Assembly (NCBI GenBank): GCA_903813345.2
Contig: CAIIXF020000009.1
Span: 8,242,030-8,302,029, forward strand
Reading direction: 5' to 3'
Length of the DNA: 60,000 nucleotides
Origin: Owenia fusiformis
Lineage: Eukaryota; Annelida; Polychaeta; Sabellida; Oweniidae
Shown: one piece after another, positions 23,681-34,527 of the stretch
How positions within the stretch are numbered: the stretch's first letter is position 1
Layout: the number at the start of each line of letters is the position of its first letter
Notes under the pieces: generated by a model
What the model saw: only the letters and a program-made list of their open reading frames with translations
What the model was told of the DNA's origin: nothing
Databases searched by the model: none
Position numbers and translations under genes: made by a program

Positions 23681-24046
23681 CAAGAGGAGGGAAAGCCCCA
23701 GAGTTTAAAGATGACAGACACTACGTCTCTTGCTTACTTCCTTCGTTCGTTCGAATTTTCATCGGCTAGTTATCAAATACTACACTTCGATTGGATGTTT
23801 TAATTGATATAGGCATATTCCCTACATCTTTCTTTATCTCGATGTGAAATGAGAAGCTATGATATCGGTTAACACGCCAGAATTGAACATAATACAATTC
23901 GAAGCGTATTTCGAAAATTTTGAAACCGCCATTGATGACATCATTTGTTTTTCGACTTTTTACCAATCAGATATGCATGTCATCTCAATACAGGTTTACA
24001 TTATAAGCGTATGTCATCTCTGAACTCTGGTGTTATTCCCCCTCTG
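23681..24046. mobile_element. hAT-like MITE, long copy (366 bp) with 8-bp duplication
   Basis: The left end CAAGAGGAGGGAAAGCCCCA and the right end TATTCCCCCTCTG are imperfect inverted repeats of about 35 bases, closing on GATGACA / TGTCATC. The flank TGAGAATT occurs at 23673-23680 and exactly again at 24047-24054. Inner sequence (GATGTTTTAATTGATATAGG) matches the short copy at 11992-12164. Eight-base duplications and CAGAGG-type ends fit hAT. Confidence 0.85.
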
Positions 24047-24255
24047 TGAGAATTCGAAGTAACCTCCTGTGTTTACATGCACCAAAACTTTTTCGAAACC
24101 TCGATTATAAGAACGGATTTTGTTATCGGCTATGGGTATTTTAGATGTTCACGACCTGAGCAAGTCTTTGTAGATCGTATTAACATTATGCACCAGTTAA
24201 AGGCATGGCGCTACTTAATTTGGCGATTTTTACCATGTAAATGGGCATGTTTGGC

Positions 24256-26340
24256 GACCAATTACTTTGCTAAATATTGATTATAAAATTGCATCCAAAT
24301 CAATAGCACAGAGAATAAATGCTGTTCTAGGTAAAATTATTGGATCGGATCAAACTGCTTTTATTGAAGGGAGGTTTATCGGAGAAAATATTCGCTATGT
24401 CGAGGATCTTTTGAAATACACCAAGAAGAGGGGTATACATGGAATCGTTTGTATGGTGGATTTTCTCAAAGCCTACGACAGTGTCGAGTTTGATTATATT
24501 GAGCATGTACTAAGGGTGTTTAATTTCGGAGATGACCTGATCCGATGGGTTAAGATGTTTAATAATGATATTAAAAGTTGCGTCCTTAACAACAACGTGT
24601 CGACTGGCTGGTTTAGTGTTAAACGCTCATGCAGGCAGGGGGACCCGATCAGTTGCTTGAATTTTTTACTTGTTATAGAGATGCTAGCCTTAAAAATTAG
24701 ACAAGACAATGGTATACAGGGAGTTGACATTGGCGAGGCAAGTCAAAAACTAGCGATTTTTGCAGATGATACCACGTTGACTCTTAAGGACGTAACGTCA
24801 TTACAAAAAGCATTGGACATCTTTGAAGATTTCAGACTAATATCAGGTTTATGTATTAATAGGGAAAAAACAGAGTGTATGTATGTTGGAAGTGATCGTC
24901 ATAATAATGAAATAAACCTTTTTGGTCTGAAATGGGTAAAGATACCAAGTAGACTTTTAGGGATAAAAATATCATATGACACAAATGCAAATAACACGGA
25001 TAATTTTGAGAGAAAGTTAAATATGCTTGAAAAGGTTCTTATATTGTGGTCAAAGCGAGATCTTACTTTTTATGGAAAGGTACTCATAATTAAGTCCCAG
25101 GCAGTGTCGAAGCTAATATACTCGATGACAATGACCAATACGCCTGATGATATCTTGACGAAGGCTCAACGACTAGTCTATTCTTTTTTATGGGGAGGAA
25201 AGGGTGAGAAAATTAAGCGAAATACTTTAATAGGGGATTTTGAGGATGGGGGTCTAAGAATGATTAATATGTTCACAATGGAGAAAGCCTTGAAATAAAT
25301 GTGGTTAAGACGTTTACTGACACACGAACTAGTCACTGGAAGCTTATTCCTCAAGTTTATTTCAAGCGTCTTGGAGGACTGAGTTTTTTGTTGCAGTGTA
25401 ATTATGATATTAAAACACTGGCACACAGTGTTCCTACCTTTTATATGAATCTGCTTCGAAACTATTCAGAATTAAGAAATAGGTCGCCGCCTAGAACCAG
25501 TTCAGGGGTTAAAGGTGAAATAATTTGGAATAACAAATCAATTCTAATTAATGATAAGGAGGTGATGTACAAACATGTCATGGAAAAGGGGGTCATTTAT
25601 ATTAATGACCTTCTTAACGAGAATGGGGCTTTTTTACAGTACAATGAGTTTAAGACTAAGTATAATATTAATATCAACTTTCTTGAGTATTTTTCAATCA
25701 TATCGGCTATACCAAATGATTGGAAATTTCTATTGAAATCAGATTTAAGTTCGACCTTTGAACCCAGCATACAGGAAGAACTCGTGTATTTGAAACTTGG
25801 TGAAAAACAGGTGACAATCTTTAGTATAACGGTTAAATCAATTCAAACAATATTAAATGGAAACAAGTTCTTGGAACCGTTATATAAAGACAAACATGAT
25901 CGTGAATTAAAGAGAACCGATTATTTTAAAATGCCTTATATGTGTACGAAACAGAATAAAACGCGACAACTTCAGTTTAAAATACTTCATGGTATCTGCA
26001 CTACAAATGCCTTTTTAGCGCAGATAGGCATTAAAAATGACTCTAAATGTAACTATTGTGCCTTTCGAGATACGTTAAAACACAAATTCTGGGAGTGCAA
26101 AAGAATTCAAATATTTCTGGAAGCAATCAAAGGGAATTTAAAGCGTTTATTTAAAGTTGATTTGGATTTTAACGCCCATGACATGACACATTACCAAATA
26201 GACTTACCCTTGCAATTAAGTACTATATTTTTATTAAAGAGTTCGACGAAGTGAATCCCAATTTGTATGAGGCGCAATTTGAAAAAAATATGTTTTATTA
26301 TGTACCTGAACTTAAAAGTATGACTGTTGCAAATGTCTGA
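24256..26340 (+). pseudogene. LINE ORF2 (reverse transcriptase plus C-terminal zinc knuckle), decayed
   Basis: RT motifs in order: DYKIASKSIAQRINAV; FIEGRFIGENIRYVED; VCMVDFLKAYDSVEFDY with the first catalytic Asp; RSCRQGDPIS; and IFADDTTLTL, the F/Y-ADD box (about 24760-24790). Then LGIKIS and the thumb region follow. The C-terminal part holds CNYCAFRDTLKHKFWEC (about 26047-26100), a CCHC zinc knuckle of the zf-RVT type. Breaks: a TAA at 25296-25298 within ALK-MWLRRL, a one-base frameshift a few codons later (before DTRTSHWKL), and another near 26235, after which the frame continues KEFDEVNPNLYEAQFEKN to VANV and TGA at 26338-26340. It is few-mutation young but dead. The protein would copy its own RNA by target-primed reverse transcription. 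Confidence 0.88.
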
Positions 26341-26445
26341 ATGAATGGAGGTGGTGTGAAAAATATCTGAACTGTTCTAATTATTGTACTTGTACTGTTT
26401 GAATAGAGAAATAAAAAAAAATAAAAAAAACTTAAAAAAAAAAAA
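24256..26445 (+). mobile_element. 5'-truncated L1/Tx1-like LINE with target-site duplication
   Basis: The insertion is flanked by ATGTTTGGC at 24247-24255 and exactly again at 26446-26454, right after the A-rich tail (26410-26445). The left edge cuts into the RT domain at the RPITLLNIDY motif, so the endonuclease and ORF1 are missing. The 3' UTR is only about 100 bases after the stop at 26340. A shorter sibling is at 20666-20778. Confidence 0.9.
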
Positions 26446-26454
26446 ATGTTTGGC

Positions 26455-27798
26455 TATGTTCATTTTTTCTTTTGAGGACCACTGGCGATATTCACCACGT
26501 TTGTACATTTTTGTGAGATCATCCTTTACATTTTACACCTCAATCGATGCTGCTACTTTTCCCTGAGTATAAATGAGTGACTGGCCAGTTCTGAGCCAAT
26601 TTATGAGAGACATTTTTTCATATTTTTGGAAAAAATAAACCGGAAGTGACCTAAATACACTGGACGAAATACCCTAGATGATTCCCGGGGATTCATTCTA
26701 AATTTTGGCGGAGATTTATATTGGCGAATTTTTCAATTTCGCCAAATTCGCCAAATCAAAGCGGGCACCAAATTAACCCAATCTACAGTAATACAGTGCA
26801 ACGGCGGTAATTTCTTAATTTAATGCACGTTTATTTAGAATGTCGGCCAAACTGAAGGTCGACAAGTATTACATTGTAACAAGGTGCAATAAATGTAGTT
26901 TGAGCCGCCTCGTCAGTAGTGGCACGCAACACTTAATATATATAAGTTAATGCCATCTTAAAGGTTAAATAATGTAAAGGACTGGTTTCAGATTGGTGGA
27001 CCAAATAGGAACCAAATTCAACATTTTTTTCTCTTTAACCAGTTGTCAAAAAATCTGAAAAATACGCATCATCAATGCAATGGTCATCTGTTCAATTGTA
27101 ACAAATTAATTTGAAAAATACTTATATTTTATAATTGGAAGAAAAGAAAAACAATTGTAATAAAAAACAATTTCTAGAGAAGATTACAACTGCGTCAAAT
27201 GTATAACAAATCATTATAATTTTGTCAGTTCTATGGAAATGAAAAATGATATATGTCCAAAATATTGCGTTTTATGGATCGGTCATCCTTTAAGAAAGGT
27301 ATGATAGAAAACAGTTAAATAACTTATTTATTCTCGATGTGTAAATAGGCTATCGTGAACAGATAAGTTTAATCTGAGTTAATTTGCTAATTGTATTGAC
27401 AGAATCCATTATCAGTGTCTCTTTAAGTAGAATTCCAGACTTGCCAAACTGATTACTTCCTGAATTACGATATTAATGGCATCCGAATTGACAGGTATTA
27501 ATGTGTAATTTTGACAAGGAAAAACCAAGTATAAGTATATTAAAATGGCTAAGGATCTACAAACGGATGACATCAGATGAACTGCATTTCCAAGTTTTAT
27601 TAGGTTCGGGGATCTTTTTCACAATATAGATTATTTGTAAATACCCATTACTAGTATATAAATGTATCTATGGTTACCGTACTGCAATGCATATCTATGT
27701 ATTTTTTGTACTGACCGTTATTATTGTAATCTACTGGGCATGATTTACAGTACTGGATTAATATTCATTTCGATGTACTGTAAGAACCCAATAAGAAC
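26455..27798. other. gene-free stretch with dispersed repeats
   Basis: The block at about 27000-27120 (with AACCAGTTGTC and CATCAATGCAATGGTCATCT) is a diverged relative of one arm of the foldback at 39881-40594. The block at about 27355-27450, with CATTATCAGTGTCTCTTTAA, recurs in the same orientation at about 37045-37135. No gene is seen. Confidence 0.5.
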
Positions 27799-27802
27799 AT
27801 AT

Positions 27803-27832
27803 CGCACCATTAGTATAATAAGGTTCTAAGTG
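27803..27832 (+). repeat. left 30-bp terminal inverted repeat
   Basis: Starts CGCACCATTAGTATAATAAG and is identical to the complement of 34528-34557. The sub-terminal motif AGGTTCTA recurs inverted as TAGAACCTTTT at about 28016 and TAGAACTTATT at about 28067. Confidence 0.85.
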
Positions 27833-28431
27833 GCTCAAACCATGTTTTGAGAAAAACAGGATTGAAGTTTGGGACTTTGATAACTTTTTTTCTATTTATT
27901 GTAGGTCATCAAGATTTTGGGAATTGGTTAATGACATGAAACCCTGCCTTTTAGTGAATTTTTGTTAAAATTGACATTGTACATCTGGTTTTTTAAGCAA
28001 AAGTCAAAATGCAAATAGAACCTTTTACTGACAAAAGCTAATCAAGTTCTTAATTTGTTGCATATAGAACTTATTTTGCCATTCATTCCATCGGGGGAAA
28101 AGTATTTTGATCAGAATCAAAATACAACAATGTCATTTTGATTTCATGTTGTCTAATTAATTAACAAAATTAATATATGAAAAAAGAAAAATATATATTT
28201 CTAAAAAATACAAAAATATATATTTCTAAAAATTACAAAAAGAACTAGTAAGTCCAGACATGTCATCATAAATTAAGCATCGATATCAAAATATTGCACA
28301 ATTACACTGTATCATCAAACAAAACTCTGCAATTGCAGTATTGAAACTTACCATGCATAAATATGCAAATTAATAAAATATTTCACTGTCATCAGAAAAT
28401 ATCTTAATACATATCATGTTCAGGTTTAATG

Positions 28432-28610
28432 TACAGGGTGGTCAAAACGGGACCGAAGAAAAGTTTAATAACTTGGTCAATCTTGCATATTTTGTCTTGA
28501 ATTTAAAAACCCAATAAATGAAGTACATGATTCTGAAATTTCAAGGCAAAATATACAAAATTGACAAAGTAATTCAACTCTTCTTCGGTCCTGTTTTTGA
28601 CCACCCTGTA
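28432..28610. mobile_element. TA-flanked MITE (179 bp), nested in the candidate transposon
   Basis: Nearly the whole element is an inverted repeat: TACAGGGTGGTCAAAACGGG at the left, and its inverted form CCTGTTTTTGACCACCCTGTA at the right with one difference. Arms are about 70 bases. TA at both edges and the TACAGGGTG start resemble the mariner-like element at 9425-10468, which might have supplied its transposase. A small ORF across it is fortuitous. Confidence 0.88.
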
Positions 28611-28844
28611 TTTATAAATCCTAAACTGCTGGCAAATATAAAAATAAACTTTAAAATGAAAATATCCTTATCCTTATACAAGGGTATCCTCCATACACCA
28701 ATTAACTTAATGGCCTTAACCAATAGATCAGCAGTAATGACTCATGAAACACTTATAAGGTAGTGTAATAAAATACCCTTGTTAAGTTTAAAAAAACAAA
28801 GAGCATGGATATTATCTTCATCACCATATATATAAAGTTTGATT

Positions 28845-29460
28845 GTCCATGATTTTACTTCCTAGTGTATCTTATGTTGTTTCTTTTAACGTTCACGTTT
28901 TGATTTCATAAATTATGTGGTTCATAACTTTGGCACACACTTTCCATGTATATAATATATAAAGAATACACTATTATGGGCATTATCTTCACTACCACTT
29001 CATGGTTAACATTTACTTTATCCTTAATTTTCCTTTTGTTTCATATGCTGTTTCTTTTGCTTTCTGAATTGATTTTTTACTGTATATATACTATAAAAAT
29101 ACTCTTATGGACATTACAGTATCTTCACTTTTACACTATCACTTATGTTTGCTTGTCCATAATTTTACTTTCTAATATTTCTTATGCTGTTTCCTCTTAC
29201 TTTCTAGTTTTAATTCTAGTTTTTTCTAGTTTTTTTGATTCATTACTTTGGTACACACTTCCATCTATAAAGAAAACACTCTTATGTTTTATCTTCACAT
29301 ATGGCATTATCATCACCACTGTATTATCATTGTTAAAGTGTGCATGTCCATATTTTTTCTTTCAATGTTTCTACTGCTTTTTCTTCTTGCTTTTAAGTTT
29401 TGATTTTACACTTTCTGATTTTTCACTTTGGCACACACTTTCCATGTATTTTTTGTCGAA
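28845..29460 (-). repeat. degenerate tandem repeat copied from the 3' end of the adjacent ORF
   Basis: Four diverged units of roughly 150-200 bases each carry GGCACACACTTTCCATGTAT-like and TTATGCTGTTTCTTTT-like blocks. The rightmost unit overlaps the last codons of the 838-codon ORF (YMESVCQSEKSESVKSKLKS, then the Lys-rich end). The unit at about 29160-29275, read on the minus strand, still resembles that C-terminal coding tail (GGAAGTGTGTACCAAAGTAA). So the terminal coding sequence plus 3' UTR seems to have been duplicated in tandem. Confidence 0.65.
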
Positions 29461-31887
29461 AGGTGGCATAAACTTCAGCATCGATTTAAGGTCAGTGATT
29501 TTTTCTTTGGCTAATACAGGGACCCTTCTTACAGGCTTCACACATTGGGGTTTATAGTACTTGGTTGGTGTGTTTTCGACACACATTCTTTTTCTTCTAT
29601 AGCTGCTGACTGTAGGACTCACTTCAATCAAAGGCTGATCAAAACTTGTAGTATATCTAACAGTATCCTTCTCATATGTAATGTGCTTCACTTTCGTGTA
29701 TGGAATATGCCTATATGACGTGTACTTTGATGCAGTTTTATAGTCCATAAAGTCCTCTTTAGACATATTTATCATTTTATATGGTTCTCTACCAGCATGT
29801 TGTATGATTTTCTTCATTGTTGGTGGGCTATATATTTCTTGTTTACTCATCGCTCTTTCGATTACTGAGTGGATTGAATCAACTTCTTGAATTTCTGAGT
29901 GGTTCGGTGCCCCAAACTTTTGGTGGATTTTCAGATCTCTATCTTCTTGTTTCTGAATTACATCACTTATTGCGGAGCTTACAATTGAATTTCTGTTCTG
30001 CCCCACGCAGCTATCTGACCACATCACTATTTCTTCAATATTCTCATGTTCAGCTATCACATGGTTCAATACAGCAACAACACCACTGGCAATTTCATTG
30101 CTTCCCCTCCCAGCAATGCTTTCGTCCCATACACAACATATCCCATTGGTAGCCTTTCCTATTTTGACATGAAAAGTCAGATTGTAGACTGACAACTTTC
30201 GTTTGTAATAAAATGATCCGATTTCAGCTTTTGGGCAGAGTAATACATTTTCAAGATCAAAACAAATGAAAGCCTCTTTCATACTATCTCTACCTCGATC
30301 ATTCACTCTTTCCTTGTGACTAAGATCCTTGTCTTTCTTATGGGCTTCATATTTCCCCTTTATCTCTTCATCTACTGAGTTTGTATTTTGTTTTATGTTA
30401 TACTCTTCACACGTGTTACACAAATCACCTCTAGGTGGTCTAAATCCATAATTGAACTCTTTGCAAAATATGCTTCTGTATGTGTGTAATTTAACAGGTG
30501 TTTTATCTGTGTTCATATAAAGAGAATGCATCTTAACGATGTTAAGTGTTGGCTCTAGATACTTCCTCTTGGTTTGACTCCGTCGATAATGTGACTCAAC
30601 CACAGGAAAGGATCGAATGTGAGAACGTACTTCATCTTTCACTTCTTGGGGAATTGCTCTTTTTGTGTGTTTTCCCTGTTTTGTTTCAACTGGAATCCCA
30701 TTCTGTTGAGTGCTAGCATAAATGTTTGATACTTTCTTTTGTGAAATTGACAATGTGGTTAAGTAAAATTCTTTACATACTCTTACGTTTTCTTCATTCA
30801 CCTTTAGAAAGTATTTAATGCTATGCTTTCGTCGACTTTCAGCGGCATCTGATTTTTTGCGCAGTGTAAATGAATGTTTTGTTGTGTTATTTATGAAGTG
30901 TCGCTTGTCTTCTTTGCTTAACTTATAGTAACCCTCATGAATTTCTTTCCTTATTTTATCATGTATGTTAAGGGCACACTTAAACTTACAAAGACCTCTG
31001 CAGTCCTTAGTTGTTTTGATTATCTTTCTTGGACGTATATTACCTTTACTATCAGTATACTCAAGGCCAGCCTCCCTAAGTCGTTGCCGTATATTACATT
31101 TCCAGTTTGCTTTGTTTCTTAACCTTTTACGAGACCCATGAGTGTGATCATAAGATGAAGATGAATTACTCAATGCACTACTCACTGATCCAGGTTTGTT
31201 TTGCTGACTCATGTTTGGCTCATCTACACCTGCACATCCAGGTGTATCATAGTTTGAGCTTAGATGTGAACTCTCTTTATTAGGTACATATTCTTGTCTT
31301 TGACTCGTACATGTACTTGATTTTTGATTTACCATTTTATCAACATCATTTGCACTTGCTAACTGTGCAATATTTACACCTGGATAACTCTGCACAATGG
31401 GGCCATTATTCATATCCAGACTTACCATTTTATCAACATTATTTGCACTTGCTAAAGAATGTGCACCGTTTATAACTGGATAACTCTGCACAATGGGGCC
31501 ATTATTCATATCCAGACTTACCATTTTATCAACATTATTTGCACTTGCTAAAGAATGTGCACTGTTTATACCTGGATAACTCTGCACAATGGGGCCTTTA
31601 TACATATCTAGACTTGCCATTTTATCAACATTATTTGCACTTGCTAAAGTATTTGCACTGTTTACACCTAGATAATTCTGCTCAATAGGAACATTATAAG
31701 TATCAAGACTTGCTAAAGAATGTGTACTGTTTTCACCTGGATAATTCTGAGCAGAGTGACAATTATAAATATCCAGACTCTCAGATTCATTATGTGTGTC
31801 AACTAACTGAAAGTCAAAGTCAATGAGAGGTCGAAGAATGCTGAGCTCATCAGTATTATTAATGCTGTTGTTTGCTATTTGTTCCAT
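29371..31887 (-). CDS. intact DDE/RNase-H-like (DUF7869-like) transposase-type protein, 838 aa
   Basis: A single uninterrupted frame. Residues 38-187 hold four to five copies of a 32-residue repeat (SLDMNNGPIVQSYP, LASANNVDKMV). Residues 250-305 are basic with a cysteine cluster, CRGLCKFKC, a possible zinc-binding DNA-contact region. Residues 475-495 give CKEFNYGF...GDLCNTC, another likely zinc site. The core follows: FICFDLENVLL (Asp 544), FYYKRKLSVYNL, IAGRGSNEIAS, MWSDSCVGQNRN (Asp 625), and QEVDSIHSVIERAM (Asp 670, Glu 677), a D-D-E-like series with an RNase-H-fold order. The tail is Lys-rich. I recall this pattern as the DUF7869 family of multicopy invertebrate proteins; it was not searched. 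In-frame TGA lies just upstream of the ATG, and a splice acceptor TTTACTTGCAG ends at 31945, so a 5' UTR intron is likely. Position inside matched inverted repeats suggests it is the transposase of that element; a domesticated host gene is the alternative. Confidence 0.8.
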   Translation of the reverse strand: MEQIANNSINNTDELSILRPLIDFDFQLVDTHNESESLDIYNCHSAQNYPGENSTHSLASLDTYNVPIEQNYLGVNSANTLASANNVDKMASLDMYKGPIVQSYPGINSAHSLASANNVDKMVSLDMNNGPIVQSYPVINGAHSLASANNVDKMVSLDMNNGPIVQSYPGVNIAQLASANDVDKMVNQKSSTCTSQRQEYVPNKESSHLSSNYDTPGCAGVDEPNMSQQNKPGSVSSALSNSSSSYDHTHGSRKRLRNKANWKCNIRQRLREAGLEYTDSKGNIRPRKIIKTTKDCRGLCKFKCALNIHDKIRKEIHEGYYKLSKEDKRHFINNTTKHSFTLRKKSDAAESRRKHSIKYFLKVNEENVRVCKEFYLTTLSISQKKVSNIYASTQQNGIPVETKQGKHTKRAIPQEVKDEVRSHIRSFPVVESHYRRSQTKRKYLEPTLNIVKMHSLYMNTDKTPVKLHTYRSIFCKEFNYGFRPPRGDLCNTCEEYNIKQNTNSVDEEIKGKYEAHKKDKDLSHKERVNDRGRDSMKEAFICFDLENVLLCPKAEIGSFYYKRKLSVYNLTFHVKIGKATNGICCVWDESIAGRGSNEIASGVVAVLNHVIAEHENIEEIVMWSDSCVGQNRNSIVSSAISDVIQKQEDRDLKIHQKFGAPNHSEIQEVDSIHSVIERAMSKQEIYSPPTMKKIIQHAGREPYKMINMSKEDFMDYKTASKYTSYRHIPYTKVKHITYEKDTVRYTTSFDQPLIEVSPTVSSYRRKRMCVENTPTKYYKPQCVKPVRRVPVLAKEKITDLKSMLKFMPPFDKKYMESVCQSEKSESVKSKLKSKKKKQ
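31316..31775 (-). repeat. 96-bp coding tandem repeat
   Basis: Four to five in-frame copies of a 96-base unit encode the 32-residue repeats near the N-terminus of the 838-residue protein. The middle two are almost identical in DNA (CATTTGCACTTGC-type blocks with ATTTTATCAACATT), so the copy number may vary between alleles. The last copy lacks one codon. Confidence 0.85.
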
Positions 31888-32172
31888 TGCTGCAGTTCAC
31901 ACATCAATTAGGCCTATACTACTCTCCAATCAATATCTGGATACCTGCAAGTAAATACAAAATCATTGCATGTCCGAATGATGTTTCATGTGATGATGTT
32001 TTTTAACATCATAATGAATGTTGTTTTCATTAATTGATGTATGTAATGGCATGTTTATAAGAAAATAAAATTCATTTGATACTATGTATTTCCCTATGAC
32101 TGCTGCATTTGAATTTTGTAAATGTTAATGTAATCCTAAAAGATTATCTCAGGAATGTAACTGGCTCTCTTG

Positions 32173-32266
32173 TTTAAATTGATCCCTCATTATGGACAAC
32201 AAAGGTTTTAAAAAGGTTTTACATTATTTAAATTGATCCCTCATTATGGACAACAAAGGTTTTAAT
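32173..32266. repeat. 55-bp tandem duplication
   Basis: TTTAAATTGATCCCTCATTA followed by TGGACAACAAAGGTTTTA occurs at about 32173 and again at 32228. It lies upstream of the 838-codon ORF, in its likely first intron or leader. Confidence 0.85.
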
Positions 32267-32617
32267 TTTATTTTAATCAAAAATGATTTAAAGGACCTCA
32301 AAATTCAACAAAAGTTAAAAAGGAAAATGTACATTCCAGAGTAATGCTAGCACCGTTTTCAATAGCCTTTAAACCTATACCAGCATTATTGGACTTCAAA
32401 TTGAGGTGGAGGTTTTCCGAATATGAAGGACCCAATGCATGGAGTAGATTATTTTATTTGATATAGCAAAACATCTGAATTTTTACAAAAATAGTGCCAT
32501 CCCCCATAGTGGACACATTTTCCACTTGCCAAACTAAGAACAGGTAGCCTCCCACTTAACATTAAAACTGACTGATGCTCACTCAAACACATTATTGCAG
32601 GAGCAAACTTGTAAGCT

Positions 32618-32930
32618 TTGTATGGAGTGCCATGTTTCTTATTTATACTCTTAGTTCAAAGAGACAAAATGTAACATGTCAGACATTTCAATTTATATTT
32701 GTGCAATTGTAATGTTTTATTGTATTTTACCATATACATTGTACTGAGTGCAATGTTTCTAATTTATACTCATAGTCAATTACATAGGCAACATGCAACA
32801 GTCATGTATTTCGCTCCCACTTATTATTGTGATGTCTTGAATTTTACCGTATCCACTGTATTGAGTTTCCATGTCTTTTATTTATCTACTCCCACTTCTC
32901 TCCCACTTATTTTTTGTGCAATAGTATGAT
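32618..32930. repeat. degenerate tandem repeat, about 125-bp units
   Basis: Two and a half diverged units share GAGTGCAATGTTTCTAATTT-like, TTTTACCATATACATTGTA-like and CTCCCACTTAT-like blocks. No coding role is evident. Confidence 0.6.
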
Positions 32931-33279
32931 TAATTTATAAAATATTATAGCTATATCCTATATCAAAATTTATTTAAGATATAGCTATAATAGTTCAGCA
33001 TTGTATGTGTAATTACATAAACTATATGTTCTGAAAAAATGAGAGGGACATGTGAAAAAAAATCACAAAATGAGAGCATTTTTATCAGAATATATGGATC
33101 GCCCCTTGTAAACTGAACAAGATCAGTGCTAAACACCATACAGTATAATATACTGATACATTGACCAGTGTCTCATTAGCCAATTTTAAACTTGATTATA
33201 TATGAATTGATTGTATTATACCTTTGACACTTCGATTAGATATTTTATTACTATTTTTATTATAATAATGCAAACCAAC

Positions 33280-33943
33280 CTGCATCTGAACGCCAGGTTG
33301 AATGTCCTTGATGGCAGGGTTGGAAATAAAGACAACCCACAATAGTGAAGTTTCGGCACTGCTTCTAAAAGTTGCACTAGCTGAAGGTATGTGAATTCTA
33401 TTCCTTGGGCTTCTACACAGAAAAGATTTGGGAATCGTTCTTGCATGAATACAGTCGTTAATTCTATCGCATCAATTCCAGTGTGGGATATGTATATTTG
33501 CTCTATTTTCTGGCAATATTTTATTGCAATTATGTCCTCAGACACAAGATTGACACAGTACGAAATGAAAGAATTTCAAGGCTTGGAAGAAATCTAAGAA
33601 ACGTTAAGGTGGATATTTCTGTCCCATCCAGCTGTAGATATACTAAATTTCTGCTATACTTTAGGGCAGATAGTGCAAAGAAATCTGCTTCTGGTGTTGT
33701 TAAGATAAAATCAACGCCTCCACTCACAATGAACTCCTCAAATTCCTTCGAATGTTCACATAAGGTTTGAAAACCCTCGTTATCTAAACTTTCAGGGATG
33801 AAAACGTTTTCCCATCCTTTACTTGGGTAGTTAGTTACAATCTGTTTAAATCGCTGGTTTGTCTTGCTGACTTTGATGAGATCCTCTACTGTCAGATAAT
33901 CCAGGATCATGCAGATAATTTCGATGGGTAATTGATCTAACAT
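33280..33943 (-). pseudogene. F-box (leucine-rich-repeat-like) protein exon, with a frameshift
   Basis: The ATG at 33943 opens LDQLPIEIICMILDYLTVED, continuing LIKVSKTNQRFKQIV: a good F-box at residues 2-40, which binds SKP1 in SCF ubiquitin ligases. About 85 residues later come leucine-rich-repeat-like segments (NLVYLQLDGTEISTLTFLRF, LPSLEILSFRTVS). Near 33548-33555 the frame shifts by one base; the shifted frame carries on with SEDIIAIKYCQKIEQIYIS, FPNLFCVEAQG and LEAVPKLHYCGLSLFPTLPS, again LRR-like. The exon may end at a donor, GCAG|GTTGGT, after 33280. Downstream exons were not found. A sequencing error, an allele-specific break or a true pseudogene are all possible. It lies inside the candidate transposon and is transcribed in the same direction as its ORF. 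Confidence 0.75.
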
Positions 33944-34527
33944 GCTGAAACAGACGCATCACCATTATTTTAATAAACATTAAAATATCTGAAAATACTG
34001 AGTATAATAAAGTTCTATTTGCAGCATGGAGAAATTATGGAAATAGGCAAAACTTGATTAAATAAGCAAGAGAAGAATATTTCAACAACCCTGTTTTGTA
34101 AGAAAGCTATTTACATATTCACAAACAAGTAGGTCTAAATGTTTTTGTGAGATTCTTTAATAGTACTGTATGTGAGACAAATTAATTTCAAAAACTTACT
34201 TTTTGCACTTTCAGATCTGCAATTATTGGTTTCCTGTCACATGACCAAATGTTAAGTTCTGATTGGCCAAGAGCTGAAGTTAATTAGAACTTTATAATAC
34301 CAGCTATAAAAACTGTCATTCTATATAGGACTTTTTCATTTAAATTTGATTGGATAAGAGTTAGAACCTTCTTATACATAGTTTATTGTAAATTAAATGG
34401 ACTTACACCCCTTTGATATTGAGAAAAGCATATTTAGAGCAAAGATGGAAGTTTGTAGCTGATTTCATTGGAAAGAGCATGCCCAAATTAGTCAATATGC
34501 AAAGTTTCAGCATATTTCTCAAAATGT

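Noticed and set aside
28946-29557. A 203-residue hydrophobic plus-strand frame
   Set aside because: It runs through the AT-rich tandem repeat and the antisense of the DDE-like ORF end; the membrane-like composition comes from T-rich codons.
31944-33280. F-box exon spliced in frame to the DDE-like ORF
   Set aside because: A TGA lies in frame just before the ORF's ATG, after the acceptor at 31944, so no fusion protein through that junction is possible.
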